Shown: piece after piece, positions 27,951-37,064 of the stretch
How positions within the stretch are numbered: position 1 is the stretch's first letter
Layout: the number at the start of each line of letters is the position of its first letter
From: Neptuniibacter halophilus
GTDB taxonomy: Bacteria; Pseudomonadota; Gammaproteobacteria; Pseudomonadales; Balneatricaceae
Length of the DNA: 64,000 bases
Direction: 5' to 3'
Assembly: GCF_030295765.1 (NCBI RefSeq)
Contig: NZ_AP027292.1
Span: forward strand, 2,480,001 to 2,544,000
The notes under the pieces: generated by a model
Database searches by the model: none
What the model saw: the letters and a program-made list of their open reading frames with translations, nothing else
Told to the model about the DNA's origin: nothing
Translations under genes and position numbers: made by a program

Positions 27951-28634
27951 ATGGCCAAAATACTAGCATTTGATACCTCCACCGACGCCTGCTCTGTTGC
28001 TGTCTCTCTGGATGGTGAAGTTCAGGAGGATTTTCGTGTAATCCCCCGCCAGCATACCCAGCAGTTACTGCCTATGGTTGAATCGATTCTGGCCAATGCC
28101 GGGCTGGCAGTGAATCAGCTTGATGCGATCGCATTTGGCCGCGGGCCGGGCTCCTTTGCTGGTATCCGTATTGCAACCGGTGCGGCGCAGGGGCTGGCGT
28201 ATGCGGCCGACCTGCCATTGCTGCCGGTATCCACGCTGGAGGCGATGGCGCTGGCAGCAGTGGAACAAACCGGTGCAGAGCAGGTTGTTGCGGCACTGGA
28301 TGCACGTATGGATGAGATCTACGTTGCCAGTTACCGCTGTAAAGACGGGCTGCTGGTGCCGGAGCTTGCGGAGATGGTTTGTGCACCCGGTGATCTCGAA
28401 CTGAGCGGTCAGGGCTATCTGGCGGTAGGCAGCGGTTGGGTTTATCTGAATGATATGAGCGAAGCGGTGCGTTCCGTGGTGACGCCGGCTGAGGAAGCCT
28501 GTTATCCGGCGGCAGGGCAGATGCTCAAGCTGGCGTTGCGTGACTGGGAAAAGGGGCTGGCCGTTGCTGCAGACAAGGCACTGCCGGTGTATCTGCGTGA
28601 TGAGGTGGCCTGGAAGAAGAAGGATCAACAGTAG
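27951..28634 (+). CDS. tsaB: tRNA threonylcarbamoyladenosine biosynthesis protein TsaB
   Basis: TsaB is the non-catalytic partner of TsaD in the complex that makes t6A37 in ANN-decoding tRNAs. The 227-residue protein begins ILAFDTSTDACSVAVS and has the RQHTQQLLPMVESIL and GRGPGSFAGIRIATG motifs of the ASKHA fold. The stop (TAG 28632-28634) is immediately followed by the uppP ATG, so the genes are coupled. Confidence 0.95.
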   Translation: MAKILAFDTSTDACSVAVSLDGEVQEDFRVIPRQHTQQLLPMVESILANAGLAVNQLDAIAFGRGPGSFAGIRIATGAAQGLAYAADLPLLPVSTLEAMALAAVEQTGAEQVVAALDARMDEIYVASYRCKDGLLVPELAEMVCAPGDLELSGQGYLAVGSGWVYLNDMSEAVRSVVTPAEEACYPAAGQMLKLALRDWEKGLAVAADKALPVYLRDEVAWKKKDQQ

Positions 28635-29444
28635 ATGGAGCTGTTTCAGGTAGTCATCCTTGCATTGCTGCAGGGGTTGACTGAATTCCTGCCAATCAGC
28701 AGCTCGGCTCACCTGATTCTGCCATCGCACCTGCTGGGCTGGCCGGATCAGGGGCTGGCGTTTGATGTAGGGGTTCATGTGGGGACCCTGCTGGCGGTGG
28801 TGATCTACTTCCGGCATGACCTGATCCGTTTGTTTATGGCCTGGAACCGAAGTCTGGCCGGTAGTCATTCAACTGACTCGCGGCTGGCCTGGCTGGTGGT
28901 GGTAGCGACGTTACCGGCGCTGGTTGCCGGTCTGGTGCTGAATGAACTGATCGATCAGCACCTGCGTTCCACGCTGGTGATCGCTGCGACGACGCTGATC
29001 TTTGGTGCTTTGCTGTGCTGGGCTGATCTGTTTCGTAAAGAACAGCGAGATCTGAGTAGCCTTAAGCTGAAAGATGCACTGATTATCGGCTGCTCTCAGG
29101 CCGTTGCTCTGATTCCGGGGACGTCGCGCAGCGGCATCACCATTACGGCTGCTCTGATGCTGGGGCTGGAACGTCAGGCTGCGGCACGATACTCCTTTTT
29201 GCTGTCCGTGCCGGTTATCCTGGGCGCGGGTCTTATTAAAGGTCTCGATCTTTATGCGCTCGGGGAGAAAGCGCCCTGGGCTATGGTTCTGCTGGGTACC
29301 CTGATTGCAGGGGTCAGCGCCTTCAGTTGTATCCATCTGTTTCTGAAGTGGCTTGACCGGATCGGCATGCAGCCCTTTGTCGTCTATCGTCTGGTGCTGG
29401 GGGTCTTCCTGCTGGGCCTGTGGTATACCCTGGGTGTGGTGTGA
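28635..29444 (+). CDS. uppP: Undecaprenyl-diphosphatase
   Basis: UppP/BacA dephosphorylates undecaprenyl pyrophosphate to recycle the lipid carrier for peptidoglycan. The 269-residue polytopic membrane protein contains [16 protein letters not shown] and the second catalytic motif [15 protein letters not shown], with about eight hydrophobic segments. It starts directly after the tsaB stop and is followed 7 nt later by rsmJ. Confidence 0.96.
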   Translation: MELFQVVILALLQGLTEFLPISSSAHLILPSHLLGWPDQGLAFDVGVHVGTLLAVVIYFRHDLIRLFMAWNRSLAGSHSTDSRLAWLVVVATLPALVAGLVLNELIDQHLRSTLVIAATTLIFGALLCWADLFRKEQRDLSSLKLKDALIIGCSQAVALIPGTSRSGITITAALMLGLERQAAARYSFLLSVPVILGAGLIKGLDLYALGEKAPWAMVLLGTLIAGVSAFSCIHLFLKWLDRIGMQPFVVYRLVLGVFLLGLWYTLGVV

Positions 29445-29451
29445 GGGGACA

Positions 29452-30252
29452 ATGAGTACAGAGAATAAGGCTGATCAGGCGGCTGAACTGGTTGTTATTA
29501 ATCGCGGAGGCTCCTTTGAGCGCGCGCAGAATCTGGCGCAGCGGCTCAATCTGCCGCTTGTGACCCGGATTGATGAGCAGTCGGAAACGCTGCGTCTTGA
29601 AGTCACGGCCGAAGATATCCGGCTGCAACCGGGTGGGCGCAAAGCGCCGGGGCCGACGCTGGTCGATTTTGTTTCCGGGGCGGTGGCCCACCGGCGTCAG
29701 TTTGGCGGCGGCACAGGGCAGATGATCGCCAAGGCGGTGGGTATTAAAGGAGGTATCAGGCCGGCCGTGCTGGATGCCACCGCAGGGCTGGGTAAAGATG
29801 CGTTTGTTCTGGCGACGCTGGGTTGTGAAATGACCCTGCTGGAACGCTCGCCGGTCATACATGCGCTGCTGGAAGATGGTCTCGAACGGGCTGCGCTGGT
29901 CATGGATGTCGCGCCGATTGTTGAGCAGATTACCCTGCATCATGCTGACAGTATTCAGTGGATGCAGGAGCAGGCATCAGCCGGTATCGAATATCCGGTG
30001 GTCTATCTGGATCCTATGTTCCCGCACAACGATAAAAGCGCGCTGGTAAAGAAAGAGATGCGCGCTTTTCGTCCGGTGGTAGGGGATGATCTGGATGCCG
30101 ACCAACTGCTGGATGCTGCACTGGCGATTGCGCATAACCGGGTGGTGGTCAAGCGTCCGCGTAAGGCGCCCTTTTTGGCTGACCGGGCCCCGTCATTGCA
30201 GTTTCAGGGCAAATCCAGCCGCTATGATATCTATACGCTGAAAAAGCTATAG
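29452..30252 (+). CDS. rsmJ: 16S rRNA (guanine(1516)-N(2))-methyltransferase
   Basis: RsmJ methylates G1516 of 16S rRNA. The 266-residue enzyme shows the motif I segment [19 protein letters not shown], then VYLDPMFPH as the NPPF-like motif, and [11 protein letters not shown] near the C terminus. The start ATG 29452 follows GAGGGGACA. A longer in-frame start inside uppP was rejected. It converges on plsB with a hairpin between. Confidence 0.94.
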   Translation: MSTENKADQAAELVVINRGGSFERAQNLAQRLNLPLVTRIDEQSETLRLEVTAEDIRLQPGGRKAPGPTLVDFVSGAVAHRRQFGGGTGQMIAKAVGIKGGIRPAVLDATAGLGKDAFVLATLGCEMTLLERSPVIHALLEDGLERAALVMDVAPIVEQITLHHADSIQWMQEQASAGIEYPVVYLDPMFPHNDKSALVKKEMRAFRPVVGDDLDADQLLDAALAIAHNRVVVKRPRKAPFLADRAPSLQFQGKSSRYDIYTLKKL

Positions 30253-30275
30253 CCTGCCTCGCCCGACTATAGCTT
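30244..30275. terminator. Terminator between rsmJ and plsB
   Basis: AAGCTATAG (30244-30252, containing the rsmJ stop) pairs with CTATAGCTT (30267-30275) and is followed by CCTCTTTTT on plus. AAAAA lies on the other side, so it may also serve plsB. Confidence 0.6.
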
Positions 30276-30282
30276 CCTCTTT

Positions 30283-32595
30283 TTAATGCTTCAGCTTGCT
30301 GTCGATCAGACTGATCATATGCGGTCGCAGAATCTTGCCTGCCTGACGGAACAGTATCGCCGGATCAAAATTCAGCAGTAAACGCCCCTCCTGCTCGTTA
30401 ATCAGCTCCATGGTCCGCAGTTGTCGGATAAAGGAATCCAGCACCCGCTGGTCTTTATATTCCGGTGTGCTGTAGCCGTACTCCAGATGGATCTGTTCGG
30501 CGATCTGCTGGCTGCTGTGGATAAGATCTTCGCGGCTGATCTGGGTATAGCGTTGCAGTACCCGGAGCACAATGTAGTAACGCAGCAGAATCGGCTCCAC
30601 CGTCAGAATCAGGGTGTTGACCAGAGGGTTGTTGGTGGTTTTCCAGCCCTGCGGGCCGCGTGGCTCCAGCAGGTTCTGCTCCAGCAGTACCTGGCGCATT
30701 CGGCGTAACTCTATGGTCAGTTGATCGATGCTGTAGGGGAGAAAGAGTTCAGCTTCGAGAAACGGGTAAACCATACGGATGGTGCGATTGATCGCCTGTG
30801 TCGGTCCTTTTTCCAGCCGGTGAGCCAGCAGCAGGTAGAGACCGGGCAAAACCAGCAGGTGCTGAATGTTATTGCGGTAGAAGCTAAGCTCCTGCGCCTG
30901 ATGATGATCCACCTCCACCAGATTCATGCTGATCTGTAACTGCGCCATCTGCTCAGTCGCTTTGATCCAGTCGGAGGCTTTACCCTGCGGCGTGAGCATG
31001 GGGCGGGTGCTTAGTGCCTGCAGAAGATTCAGCAGGCGGTTGCATTTATCACCCAGTTCGGCAACCGATTGCAACTGGCTGCCGGCCAGAATACAGCTTG
31101 CCAGCAGGCTGCTCTGAGTCAGGCCTGCGGCCTGATTGATCTCACACATCACCTGATGGCTGATCTGCCTGACCTCCGTGCGTAGCGGGCGCTCCGGATC
31201 GGTTGCCTGCTGCAATGGGATCGGCGTGCCAAAACTGAGCAGCGTGGCGCCAAACTTCTCTTTCAGGATGCCAAGGGTCGAGAACAGGTCGCTGACGGAC
31301 TCGGTCTGCTTCTGTTCACCGGCCAGCTCTTGCTGATAGCTGCGGCTCTCCACCAGACGGTCGTAGCCGATCCAGACCGGGATCAGTGCTACCGGACGCG
31401 GGCTGCCCTGACGGAATGATTCAATACTCATTGAAAGCAGGCCGGTTTTTGCCGGCAACAGCCGACCGGTACGGCTGCGGCCACCTTCAATAAAATATTC
31501 CAGTGCATGGCCGCGGTGGCTCATCTGTTCCAGATAGGCTTTATAAAGACTGGCATACAGCGGGTCGCCCTGGAATTTGCGGCGCATAAAGATCGCGCCT
31601 CCGCGTTTCAGAATCGGGCCGATAAGCGGAATGTTCAGGTTTTCACCTGCGGCCACATGGGGGATCATCAGGCCGTTACGGTACAGTGCCCAGGAGAGCA
31701 GCAGATAGTCCATATGGCTGCGGTGACAGGGCAGATAGATCAGTTGATGGGTCTTGGCGATCTCCTGAATCGGCTCAACATTATGCACGCGCACTTCATG
31801 GTAAAGGCGCTTCCAGACCCAGTTGAAAATCGGATCGAGAATACGGGCAGTGATCGGACTGAAATTGGCGGCGATGCGGTCCAGAGTTTTAACGCAATGG
31901 CGCTCCACTTTATACCGGCTGCAATGCTGCTCCTGTGCCTGCTGATCGATCGCCTGCTGTACTTCCGGGTGCTTAAGAACCAGCGAGATCAGGGTGCGGC
32001 GGTGTGACAGGTCAGGGCCGATAATCGACTGGCGGATAATGCTGAAATGGGTACGTAGCACCCGCGCTGCTTTGCGTGCAACGGCCGCGGTGCTTTCCTC
32101 TTCTTCGACCAGTTGTTGCAGCTCCAGTGCCTGATCGACCCGCACCAGCGTCTGGCGGCCATTGACCAGTAGCTGCAGGGCACTGCCAAGCGGTCCGGCC
32201 CGGTGCCAGGTTTCGGCATACAGCAGATTGAGCCAGGATTTCTCCCTGTGGGGCAGGCGACCATGGAAGATCGATACCGGCACAATCAGGGTGTTGAGCT
32301 CCGGATTGCTGCGTTGAGCCTCGACCAGCTCCAGCAGGGTTTCCCGCAGAGGGGCCTGGCCGCTGGAGTGGGCAATCAGGATCTGTTCGGTATCGATCTG
32401 TCGTAGCTGCTGGCGCAGAAGATCCTGCAGCAGCAGCTTATGGCTGAGCCGGTTGTGCTCAAGTATGTAGTAAACCCGGGTCATGCTGCCCTGAGCGGGT
32501 AACAATTGCTGAGGGTTCACCATCTGTGGGCGGGTTACCAGTCGAATAAACAGGCGACCCAGCGAGTGCATTCCGCGCTCAAACAGTGAAAACAT
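30283..32595 (-). CDS. plsB: Glycerol-3-phosphate 1-O-acyltransferase
   Basis: PlsB acylates glycerol 3-phosphate, the first step of phospholipid synthesis, at the inner membrane. The 770-residue product is slightly shorter than the E. coli enzyme (about 807). It has the acyltransferase block HRSHMD (His291 to Asp296), GGAIFMRR, EGGRSRTGR and VALIPVWIGYDRLVE in order. It lies downstream of slyX on the same strand. Confidence 0.96.
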   Translation of the reverse strand: MFSLFERGMHSLGRLFIRLVTRPQMVNPQQLLPAQGSMTRVYYILEHNRLSHKLLLQDLLRQQLRQIDTEQILIAHSSGQAPLRETLLELVEAQRSNPELNTLIVPVSIFHGRLPHREKSWLNLLYAETWHRAGPLGSALQLLVNGRQTLVRVDQALELQQLVEEEESTAAVARKAARVLRTHFSIIRQSIIGPDLSHRRTLISLVLKHPEVQQAIDQQAQEQHCSRYKVERHCVKTLDRIAANFSPITARILDPIFNWVWKRLYHEVRVHNVEPIQEIAKTHQLIYLPCHRSHMDYLLLSWALYRNGLMIPHVAAGENLNIPLIGPILKRGGAIFMRRKFQGDPLYASLYKAYLEQMSHRGHALEYFIEGGRSRTGRLLPAKTGLLSMSIESFRQGSPRPVALIPVWIGYDRLVESRSYQQELAGEQKQTESVSDLFSTLGILKEKFGATLLSFGTPIPLQQATDPERPLRTEVRQISHQVMCEINQAAGLTQSSLLASCILAGSQLQSVAELGDKCNRLLNLLQALSTRPMLTPQGKASDWIKATEQMAQLQISMNLVEVDHHQAQELSFYRNNIQHLLVLPGLYLLLAHRLEKGPTQAINRTIRMVYPFLEAELFLPYSIDQLTIELRRMRQVLLEQNLLEPRGPQGWKTTNNPLVNTLILTVEPILLRYYIVLRVLQRYTQISREDLIHSSQQIAEQIHLEYGYSTPEYKDQRVLDSFIRQLRTMELINEQEGRLLLNFDPAILFRQAGKILRPHMISLIDSKLKH

Positions 32596-32609
32596 GACCT
32601 GAATCTACC

Positions 32610-32822
32610 TTAATAATGAGGCGGTGGAGGTTCGTCGCCCGGATTGCTGGCTGAGTACTCCATCGGCAGGCTGCGAAGCTGCTGATTGATCAGTTTGACC
32701 ATCCGGGTGAGGCGCTCAATTTCCAGTTCCTGCCGGGAAACAATTGTGTTCAGTTGATCCAGCGTGTCCTCCTGAAAGGCGACCCGGGACTCAAGTTCAG
32801 CAATACGTTCCTGCTCGTTCAT
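32610..32822 (-). CDS. slyX: SlyX family protein
   Basis: The 70-residue protein is mostly a coiled coil (RIAELESRVAFQEDTLDQLN) and ends in the SlyX-type PPPPHY tail. Its biochemical role is unknown. It is 14 nt upstream of plsB on the same strand and so is likely co-transcribed with it. Confidence 0.93.
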   Translation of the reverse strand: MNEQERIAELESRVAFQEDTLDQLNTIVSRQELEIERLTRMVKLINQQLRSLPMEYSASNPGDEPPPPHY

Positions 32823-33022
32823 ATCTGTTTCCGATCAATAACTGCTAGAAATAGCATAGTTTATCAGACCCGGATATTAAACGAACCCGGCTTATTCGCT
32901 GGACTGACAATATAAGCTGTTGAAAAAAATCATGAAATTCGATATACCTCTCAGGTTGGAGGGAGCAATCTCTATATTCCTCCGGAACAAGTGCTATTAA
33001 AGTGATAAATGACAATAAATAA

Positions 33023-33469
33023 ATGAGGGTTAATCAGTTGATTCGTAGTCTGATTGTGAGTGCTATCGCCGCCGTTGTGGTTCCTGTTCTTTTGGGGCCG
33101 GTAGCTGGTGTAGAAGTTGAATTATCCAATATCGCTGCAGTTGCCGTGGTCTTTGTCGTGACCTTTGCGGCAGCGTTTATCGCTGCATCCGGCAGTGCCA
33201 ACCCGGCTGAAGATTCGCTGGTCAATGGCGCCGCTGAAGAATATGTTGACGAGAATGATGATCGTGAGCAGGGCACCGTTAAATGGTTTAACGTGTCTAA
33301 AGGCTTCGGTTTTATCACTCGTGGCGAAGATGATGATGTGTTTGTTCACTTCCGTAACATTCGTGGACGCGGCCACCGCTCTCTGGCGGAAGGACAGAAG
33401 GTCCGCTTCTATGTTCGCGAAAGTGATAAGGGACTTCAGGCTGAAGATGTATCTGTCGTTCGCGACTGA
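33023..33469 (+). CDS. Membrane-anchored cold-shock-domain protein
   Basis: The 148-residue protein has two N-terminal hydrophobic helices (about residues 7-29 and 37-56). An acidic linker (about 60-82) leads to a full cold-shock domain with RNP1 KGFGFI (93-98) and RNP2 VFVHF (106-110). The CSD would lie in the cytoplasm, tethered to the membrane. There is no clear Shine-Dalgarno before ATG 33023; instead a five-codon frame (33009-33026) overlaps the start by 4 nt (ATGA). GGAGG and CCTCC in the leader (about 32960-32990) could pair. RNA or ssDNA binding is expected from the domain; the membrane tether is the unusual part. Confidence 0.85.
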   Translation: MRVNQLIRSLIVSAIAAVVVPVLLGPVAGVEVELSNIAAVAVVFVVTFAAAFIAASGSANPAEDSLVNGAAEEYVDENDDREQGTVKWFNVSKGFGFITRGEDDDVFVHFRNIRGRGHRSLAEGQKVRFYVRESDKGLQAEDVSVVRD

Positions 33470-33481
33470 TTTCAGCACACA

Positions 33482-33504
33482 GCGGGGTTGAGTCTCAGCC
33501 CCGC
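33482..33504. terminator. Hairpin between the cold-shock-domain gene and the DsbA-like gene
   Basis: GCGGGG (33482-33487) pairs with CCCCGC (33499-33504), with extra TTGA/TCAG pairing inside. It sits between convergent genes 33469 and 33513. It lacks a clean U-run, so termination strength is uncertain. Confidence 0.5.
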
Positions 33505-33512
33505 CCATTGCT

Positions 33513-34151
33513 TTATCGATTCCGGCCTGCAGTGGCCACCCTCCGCAGAATATCCTCCGCTTTGGCATAGCCGTAACTCAACGCTTCGATTGAACGTTCT
33601 GTTTGCAGAAAAAGAGCAGGGAACCCCTGAGCTCCGAGTCTCTGTCCCTGGATGATCTGCTGTTGCAGTTGTTCCTCTGTTTCGGCGCTGTTTAATCTTT
33701 GCTCAAAGCGCTCAGGATCGATGCCCAGTTGTTCCGCCAGAGCGCACAGGACTGCCAGATCGGATGGGTTACGCGCCTCAGTGTAGTAAGCCTGCTGGAT
33801 TGCCAGAATCATATCTCCGGCCGAGCCGGGTAGCAGTGAATCTGCCGTGATAACAGCCCGGCAGGCCGGGTAGGTGCTGCGGCGGGGCGTGTTATTTTTC
33901 CAGAAATCGAAGTTGAAGCGGGTGCCGGTGCGTTGCTCAATCTGCTGCCAGACTGAGATCAGTTTTGCCTGCATGGCTTCTGCCATCGGCTCCTCAGAAT
34001 CCGGCGCCAGACCTCCCATCAGGTAGAGCCACGGGGTCTCAGGATAGCGTTGCTGAAGGGCGGTAATGCTCGGGCGGAAGGCCCAGCACCAACTGCACAT
34101 CGGGTCCATAACGTAGATAAAACGGCTTATTTCTGCTGGGCTGCTGGTCAT
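33513..34151 (-). CDS. DsbA family (FrnE-like) thioredoxin-fold protein
   Basis: The 212-residue protein has a CxxC active site (MCSWC, Cys19 and Cys22) close to the N terminus and the helical insertion typical of DsbA-like proteins. No signal peptide is present, so it is cytosolic, like FrnE and 2-hydroxychromene-2-carboxylate isomerase-type relatives. ATG 34151 follows AGGAATT. A disulfide oxidoreductase or glutathione-linked role is inferred from the fold only. It is divergent from the transporter gene at 34283. Confidence 0.85.
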   Translation of the reverse strand: MTSSPAEISRFIYVMDPMCSWCWAFRPSITALQQRYPETPWLYLMGGLAPDSEEPMAEAMQAKLISVWQQIEQRTGTRFNFDFWKNNTPRRSTYPACRAVITADSLLPGSAGDMILAIQQAYYTEARNPSDLAVLCALAEQLGIDPERFEQRLNSAETEEQLQQQIIQGQRLGAQGFPALFLQTERSIEALSYGYAKAEDILRRVATAGRNR

Positions 34152-34282
34152 AATTCCTGTTCGCCTGGATCGGGCTTTCCGCGATTGTTGATTAAGTGAT
34201 AGGGTGCAGGCCGAAAAGTTCCCTGCGGTCTGTCGGAGAATACCATGCCAGCCGGGATTCAGGATGAAGAAGAGAGAAGGTA

Positions 34283-35170
34283 ATGATTAAAAATCAAAGA
34301 GATGCTGTGCTGTTTGGCTTGGCTGCGGTACTGCTCTGGTCAACCGTAGCGACCGCATTCAAACTGGCGCTGGCGGAGCTGCGCCCGGTGCAGTTAGTGT
34401 TTTATGCATCCCTTTTCAGTTGGTTGTTTCTGGGTCTGTTTCTGCTGGTGACAGGCCGCATGGCTGAGGTTTTACCGTGCCTTAAGCGAAACCCTCAGAT
34501 CTACCTGAAGCTGGGGCTGATTAATCCGTTTCTGTATTATCTTATTCTGTTTCAGGCCTATGATCTGCTGCCGGCACAGCAGGCGCAGGCACTGAATTAT
34601 ACCTGGGCGATCATGCTCAGTTTGCTGGCGGTTCCGTTTCTCGGTCAGCGTTTACGCCGGCAGGATATCATTGCACTGATACTGGCCTACTTTGGTGTGC
34701 TGGTGATCTGTACCCGGGGTGACCTCACGCAGCTCGAATTTGACAGCCCGTTGGGGGTTGCGCTGGCAATCGCCAGTACCCTGCTCTGGGCGCTTTACTG
34801 GATCTTTAATACCCGGAATCAGGACCCGCCCGTCGTCGGGTTGTTTATCTGTTTCTCGATTAGCCTGCCGTTGATTGCACTGACATTGAGCTGGCAGCAG
34901 GCCTGGCTGATTCCCTCGCTTCAGGCGCTGGGGCTGGCGCTGTACGTGGGTCTGTTTGAGATGGGGATCACGTTTGTACTCTGGTTGATGGCGATGAAAA
35001 AAGCGGAGAATACCGCAGCGGTGAGTAATCTGATCTTTATCTCGCCATTTCTCTCGCTGATCTTTATTCAGCAGTTCCTTGGTGAAGAGATCCATCAGGC
35101 GACACTGCTGGGGCTGGTGCTTATTATCCTGGGGTTGCTGGTGCAGCGGCTGAAAAAACGCCCGGCATGA
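34283..35170 (+). CDS. EamA/DMT superfamily transporter
   Basis: The 295-residue membrane protein has about ten hydrophobic helices arranged as two EamA repeats. The first begins LFGLAAVLLWSTVATAFKLAL, with a conserved WS/T motif; the second begins near LGVALAIASTLLWALYWI. It probably exports a small metabolite such as an amino acid. The substrate cannot be read from sequence. It has its own ribosome binding site (AGAAGG). Confidence 0.88.
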   Translation: MIKNQRDAVLFGLAAVLLWSTVATAFKLALAELRPVQLVFYASLFSWLFLGLFLLVTGRMAEVLPCLKRNPQIYLKLGLINPFLYYLILFQAYDLLPAQQAQALNYTWAIMLSLLAVPFLGQRLRRQDIIALILAYFGVLVICTRGDLTQLEFDSPLGVALAIASTLLWALYWIFNTRNQDPPVVGLFICFSISLPLIALTLSWQQAWLIPSLQALGLALYVGLFEMGITFVLWLMAMKKAENTAAVSNLIFISPFLSLIFIQQFLGEEIHQATLLGLVLIILGLLVQRLKKRPA

Positions 35171-35277
35171 AGCATCGTTCACTGAAAGTGAATAAACCGT
35201 TCTTCAGAATACGTTAGATCAGGGGTCGCTCTGCGAGTAAGCTGTGCGGGTACAGAAACCGAGTCAGGAGAGTGATC

Positions 35278-36327
35278 ATGGATTTAGCGCAGTTGGGGAT
35301 GGATATTCCGATAATACAGGCCCCTATGGCGGGTGCTCAGGACTGGAGACTGGCGCAGCAGGTTTCTGACAGCGGGGCACTGGGATCGATCCCTTGTGGC
35401 ATGCTCAGTGTTGCAGGCGTAGTTGAGCAGATTGAGCAGTTTATCCGCCACTCCGACCGGCCCTATAACCTGAACTTCTTCTGTCACAAGATGCCCCGCA
35501 TCAGCGAGGCTGTGCTGAAGGGCTGGCAGGACCGGCTGGCGCCTTATTATGCCGAGTCGGGTTTGCAGCCAACTGCGGAGCTGGTGGGGCTGCGTCAGCC
35601 TTTTTCTGCGGAGGTGGCTGATGCTATTGAACCGTTTGCACCACCGGTTATCAGCTTTCATTTTGGGCTGCCGCCAGCGGAGTTGCTGGCTCGGGTCAAA
35701 GCCTGGGGCGGGATTGTGCTCTCCTCTGCGACCACTCTGGAAGAGGGGTTGTGGCTTCAGGAGCATGGCGCGGATCTGGTGATTGCGCAAGGTGTGGAAG
35801 CGGGTGGGCATCGCGGAATGTTCCTCAGTGCTGACCTCTCTTCGCAACTGCCGACGGTGACACTGCTGGAGCAGTTGCGGGCTGAGCTGGATATCCCGCT
35901 GATCGCTGCCGGTGGGATCGCCAGTGGCTGCGATATCCGCCGGATGCTGAATGCCGGGGCGTCTGCTGTGCAACTGGGCACCAGCTATCTGCTTTGCGAG
36001 GAGAGCACAATCAGTGCGCTGCAGCGTGAAGCTTTGCAGGATCAGGAGGCCGATACCGCCCTGACCAACCTCTTTTCCGGTCGCCCGGCCCGGGGTATTC
36101 GCAATCGCCTGATGCAGGATCTGGGTGATATTCATCCGGACGCGCCTGCCTTTCCTTACGCTACGCCGGCACTCGTGCCTCTGCGGCAGCATGCCGAAGT
36201 GCAGGGACGCACTGATTTTACGCCGCTCTGGTCAGGGACTGATCGCAGTGGTTGCCGTGCGCTGCCCGCCGCCGAGCTGACCCGTCAGCTCTGGCAGGAA
36301 GCAGAGGCTGGTGTGCCACCGGAGTGA
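35278..36327 (+). CDS. Nitronate monooxygenase-like flavoprotein
   Basis: The 349-residue TIM-barrel enzyme matches the NMO/2-nitropropane dioxygenase family. It has IPIIQAPMAGAQ near the N terminus, the FMN and catalytic segment QGVEAGGHRG, IPLIAAGGIASG and AVQLGTSYLLCEES. Members oxidise alkyl nitronates such as propionate 3-nitronate. ATG 35278 is chosen because CAGGAG lies 7 nt upstream; an in-frame GTG at 35272 is too close. It stands alone between the DMT transporter and the LemA gene. Confidence 0.87.
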   Translation: MDLAQLGMDIPIIQAPMAGAQDWRLAQQVSDSGALGSIPCGMLSVAGVVEQIEQFIRHSDRPYNLNFFCHKMPRISEAVLKGWQDRLAPYYAESGLQPTAELVGLRQPFSAEVADAIEPFAPPVISFHFGLPPAELLARVKAWGGIVLSSATTLEEGLWLQEHGADLVIAQGVEAGGHRGMFLSADLSSQLPTVTLLEQLRAELDIPLIAAGGIASGCDIRRMLNAGASAVQLGTSYLLCEESTISALQREALQDQEADTALTNLFSGRPARGIRNRLMQDLGDIHPDAPAFPYATPALVPLRQHAEVQGRTDFTPLWSGTDRSGCRALPAAELTRQLWQEAEAGVPPE

Positions 36328-36456
36328 TCCGGTTTCATCCCTGCTGAAACTGATCTATAGTCGCTGTTAGATAAATATTAACAGTCGAGGAGGGGCCCGA
36401 CAGGCCGGGTTCCTCTCGAATGACCCATTGTGTTGGATCGGTCCAAGGAGCAGGTG

Positions 36457-37044
36457 ATGGATGTAGCAACAATTGTGTTTCTGGTTATTGTGCTGGGCGC
36501 CGTTTTTTATGTGGTCAGTATCTACAATACCCTGGTCAAGCTGAAGAACCGCTTTGAGAATGGATTCTCCCAGATCGAGGTTCAGTTGAAGCGGCGTTAT
36601 GATCTGATTCCTAATCTGGTGGAAGTGGCCAAAGGCTACATGCAGCATGAGCGTGAAACGCTGGAAGCGGTCATTCAGGCGCGTAATGAAGCTTCAGCTC
36701 TGTTGCGCGGTGTTGCACCGGGCAGTGGCTCAATGCAGCAACTGGCGGGTGCCGAAAATGCACTGCAGGGGGCGTTGGCGCGGATGAATATTGTGATGGA
36801 GGATTACCCGGATCTGAAGGCCAATGAAAATATGCTGCAACTGAGCGAAGAGCTGACCACCACGGAAAACCGGGTGGCGTTTGCCCGTCAGGCCTTCAAT
36901 GATGCGGTAACCGAATACAACACCTATCGCCAGAGTTTTCCTCCGGTTCTGTTTGCCGGAACCTTCGGCCATCCAACTGATGCTTCTTTGCTGGAGTTTG
37001 AGGACAGCGCCCAGATTCAGGCTGCGCCTAAAGTCAGTTTCTGA
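36457..37044 (+). CDS. lemA: LemA family protein
   Basis: The 195-residue protein has one N-terminal transmembrane helix, then the LemA helical domain with YNTLVKLKNRFENGFSQIEV, LKRRYDLIPNLVE and the ENRVAFARQAFNDAV repeat. The frame opens at 36430, but ATG 36457 has AAGGAG 6 nt upstream. LemA proteins are typically encoded with M48 peptidases, as here (20 nt to the next start). The function is not established. Confidence 0.92.
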   Translation: MDVATIVFLVIVLGAVFYVVSIYNTLVKLKNRFENGFSQIEVQLKRRYDLIPNLVEVAKGYMQHERETLEAVIQARNEASALLRGVAPGSGSMQQLAGAENALQGALARMNIVMEDYPDLKANENMLQLSEELTTTENRVAFARQAFNDAVTEYNTYRQSFPPVLFAGTFGHPTDASLLEFEDSAQIQAAPKVSF

Positions 37045-37064
37045 TCAGCTCAGGAGCCGTCGTA

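Noticed and set aside
35284..36192. Open frame of about 300 codons on minus, antisense to the nitronate monooxygenase gene
   Set aside because: It is a mirror of the real gene's codon pattern. The composition (Arg, Gln, His-rich) and lack of motifs mark it as non-coding.
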